Source: Pelagibacteraceae bacterium BACL5 MAG-120820-bin39
Lineage (GTDB): Bacteria; Pseudomonadota; Alphaproteobacteria; Pelagibacterales; Pelagibacteraceae
Length of the DNA stretch: 15,008 bases
Reading direction: 5' to 3'
Assembly (NCBI GenBank): GCA_001438335.1
Contig: LIBV01000013.1
Coordinates: 1 to 15,008 of the forward strand
The notes under the pieces were generated by a model. It made no database searches. It saw nothing but the letters and a program-made list of their open reading frames with translations, and had not been told where the DNA came from. A program made the translations under genes and the position numbers. Shown piece after piece: positions 14,222 through 15,008 of this stretch; the first letter of the stretch is position 1, and every line of letters starts with the position of its first letter.

Positions 14222-15008
14222 TGAGTTTTAAGTGTGGAATTGTTGGCTTGCCAAATGTTGGTAAATCCACACTTTTTAATGCCCTTACAAATTCAAGTAA
14301 AGCACAAGCAGCCAATTTTCCGTTTTGTACAATTGATCCAAATGTTGGAGTGGTTCCTGTCCCTGATACAAGATTAGAAAATCTTGCTAAAATTTCACAA
14401 TCCAAAAAAATTATCAATACTACTATTTCTTTTGTTGATATTGCTGGATTAGTCAAAGGCGCATCAAAAGGTGAAGGATTGGGAAATAAATTTTTATCCC
14501 ACATTAGAGAGGTTGATGCGATAATTCATATGATTAGATGCTTTGACTCAGATGATATTCAAAATGTAAATCCAACAGTAGATCCTGTAAGAGATTTGGA
14601 GATTATTGAAACTGAAATGATGTTGGCTGATTTAGAGTCAATTCAGAAAAGAATGGAAAAAAGTAATAAAAAAAATGTTGACGAAATACAACTAAAAATT
14701 TTAGAAATTGCATTAGATTGTATAAATAACGATAAAGACATTAATATACTTATAGACCAATTTGAAACTAAACAACTAAATCAGAGTGGTCTTTTATCAA
14801 TTAAACCCAAAATTTTTGTTTGTAATGTAGACGAACAAAGTGTGCAAAATGGAAATGATTATACCAAGAAGTTTATAGAAAAATTTGGAGAAGAAAAAAC
14901 AATTATCGTATCAGCAGATATAGAAAATCAAATAAATGAGCTTGATATAACTGAGAAAAAAAATTATATGGAAATGATCGGTTTAAAACAAACTGGACTT
15001 AATTTACT
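14221..15008 (+). CDS. ychF: YchF/OLA1-family ATPase, 5' part
   Basis: This is the N-terminal part (262 complete codons) of YchF, an Obg-related P-loop NTPase that prefers ATP and associates with the ribosome. The reading frame is open to the window end. Motifs: P-loop GLPNVGKS at 9-16, NFPFCTIDPN after it, G3 region DIAGLVKGASKGEGLGNKFL from 73, and CNVDE at 201-205, where true GTPases have NKxD; the NxxE form is the mark of YchF and explains ATP preference. The coiled-coil-like insertion (about 130-185) is in place. The C-terminal TGS domain would lie beyond the window. The start ATG overlaps the pth stop by one base. pth-ychF adjacency is very common in bacteria. Confidence 0.97.
   Translation, partial: MSFKCGIVGLPNVGKSTLFNALTNSSKAQAANFPFCTIDPNVGVVPVPDTRLENLAKISQSKKIINTTISFVDIAGLVKGASKGEGLGNKFLSHIREVDAIIHMIRCFDSDDIQNVNPTVDPVRDLEIIETEMMLADLESIQKRMEKSNKKNVDEIQLKILEIALDCINNDKDINILIDQFETKQLNQSGLLSIKPKIFVCNVDEQSVQNGNDYTKKFIEKFGEEKTIIVSADIENQINELDITEKKNYMEMIGLKQTGLNL

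Noticed and set aside
14175..14504. A 109-codon antisense frame across the pth/ychF junction
   Set aside because: It is the shadow of the conserved YchF P-loop and G3 region; nothing in it resembles a known protein.
1..15008. Search for tRNA/rRNA genes, insertion sequences, CRISPR arrays, phage or defence genes
   Set aside because: About 98.7% of the window is occupied by recognisable core genes, and the remaining gaps (at most 70 bp) hold no tRNA-like fold, repeat array or terminal inverted repeats. No sign of horizontal transfer was seen.

Overview
The window is a piece of the core chromosome of a SAR11-type alphaproteobacterium (Pelagibacterales, Candidatus Pelagibacter or a close relative). 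Four things point there: very AT-rich DNA, protein sequences heavy in Lys/Ile/Asn, alphaproteobacterial gene orders (uvrC-pgsA; lgt-midA-pgeF beside a ubiK-like gene; prs-rplY-pth-ychF), and extreme compaction. By my gap list only about 197 of 15,008 bases (about 1.3%) lie outside a gene, and the largest gap is 70 bp. The organism assignment is inferred from these features, not from a database match.

Region 1 (12-5754, + strand) is a tight run: uvrB, a FolM/PTR1-type pteridine reductase, folB, uvrC and pgsA. Junctions are overlaps of 19, 4 and 14 bp and then a 2-bp gap. The two DNA-incising Uvr subunits therefore flank a two-gene pterin/folate cassette, and phosphatidylglycerol synthesis closes the run. 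Region 2 (5751-6632, - strand) is ilvE, branched-chain aminotransferase, converging on pgsA with a 4-bp overlap. It has a recognisable sigma70-type promoter in the 70-bp divergent region 6633-6702. Region 3 (6703-9110, + strand) is a regulatory operon: a MarR-type regulator, an OmpR-type response regulator and an EnvZ-type histidine kinase, overlapping by 8 and 20 bp. Region 4 (9088-9360, - strand) is a small UbiK/BMFP-family protein whose 3' end overlaps the kinase gene by 23 bp.

Region 5 (9384-15008, + strand) starts with lgt (lipoprotein lipidation), midA (NDUFAF7-like methyltransferase, linked to respiratory complex I) and pgeF (peptidoglycan editing factor). It continues with prs (PRPP synthesis), rplY (ribosomal protein L25/CTC), pth (peptidyl-tRNA hydrolase) and the first 262 codons of ychF, which runs off the window. 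midA and pgeF are in the same frame, separated by a single TAA, and pgeF must begin at a TTG directly after it.

I see no RNA genes, mobile elements, CRISPR arrays, prophage, frameshifted genes or convincing intrinsic terminators. I found no evidence of a wholly new biological system. The points most worth a second look are the pteridine reductase/FolB pair inside the uvr run, the one-stop-codon midA/pgeF junction, and the divergent ilvE/marR control region with a hexamer direct repeat.
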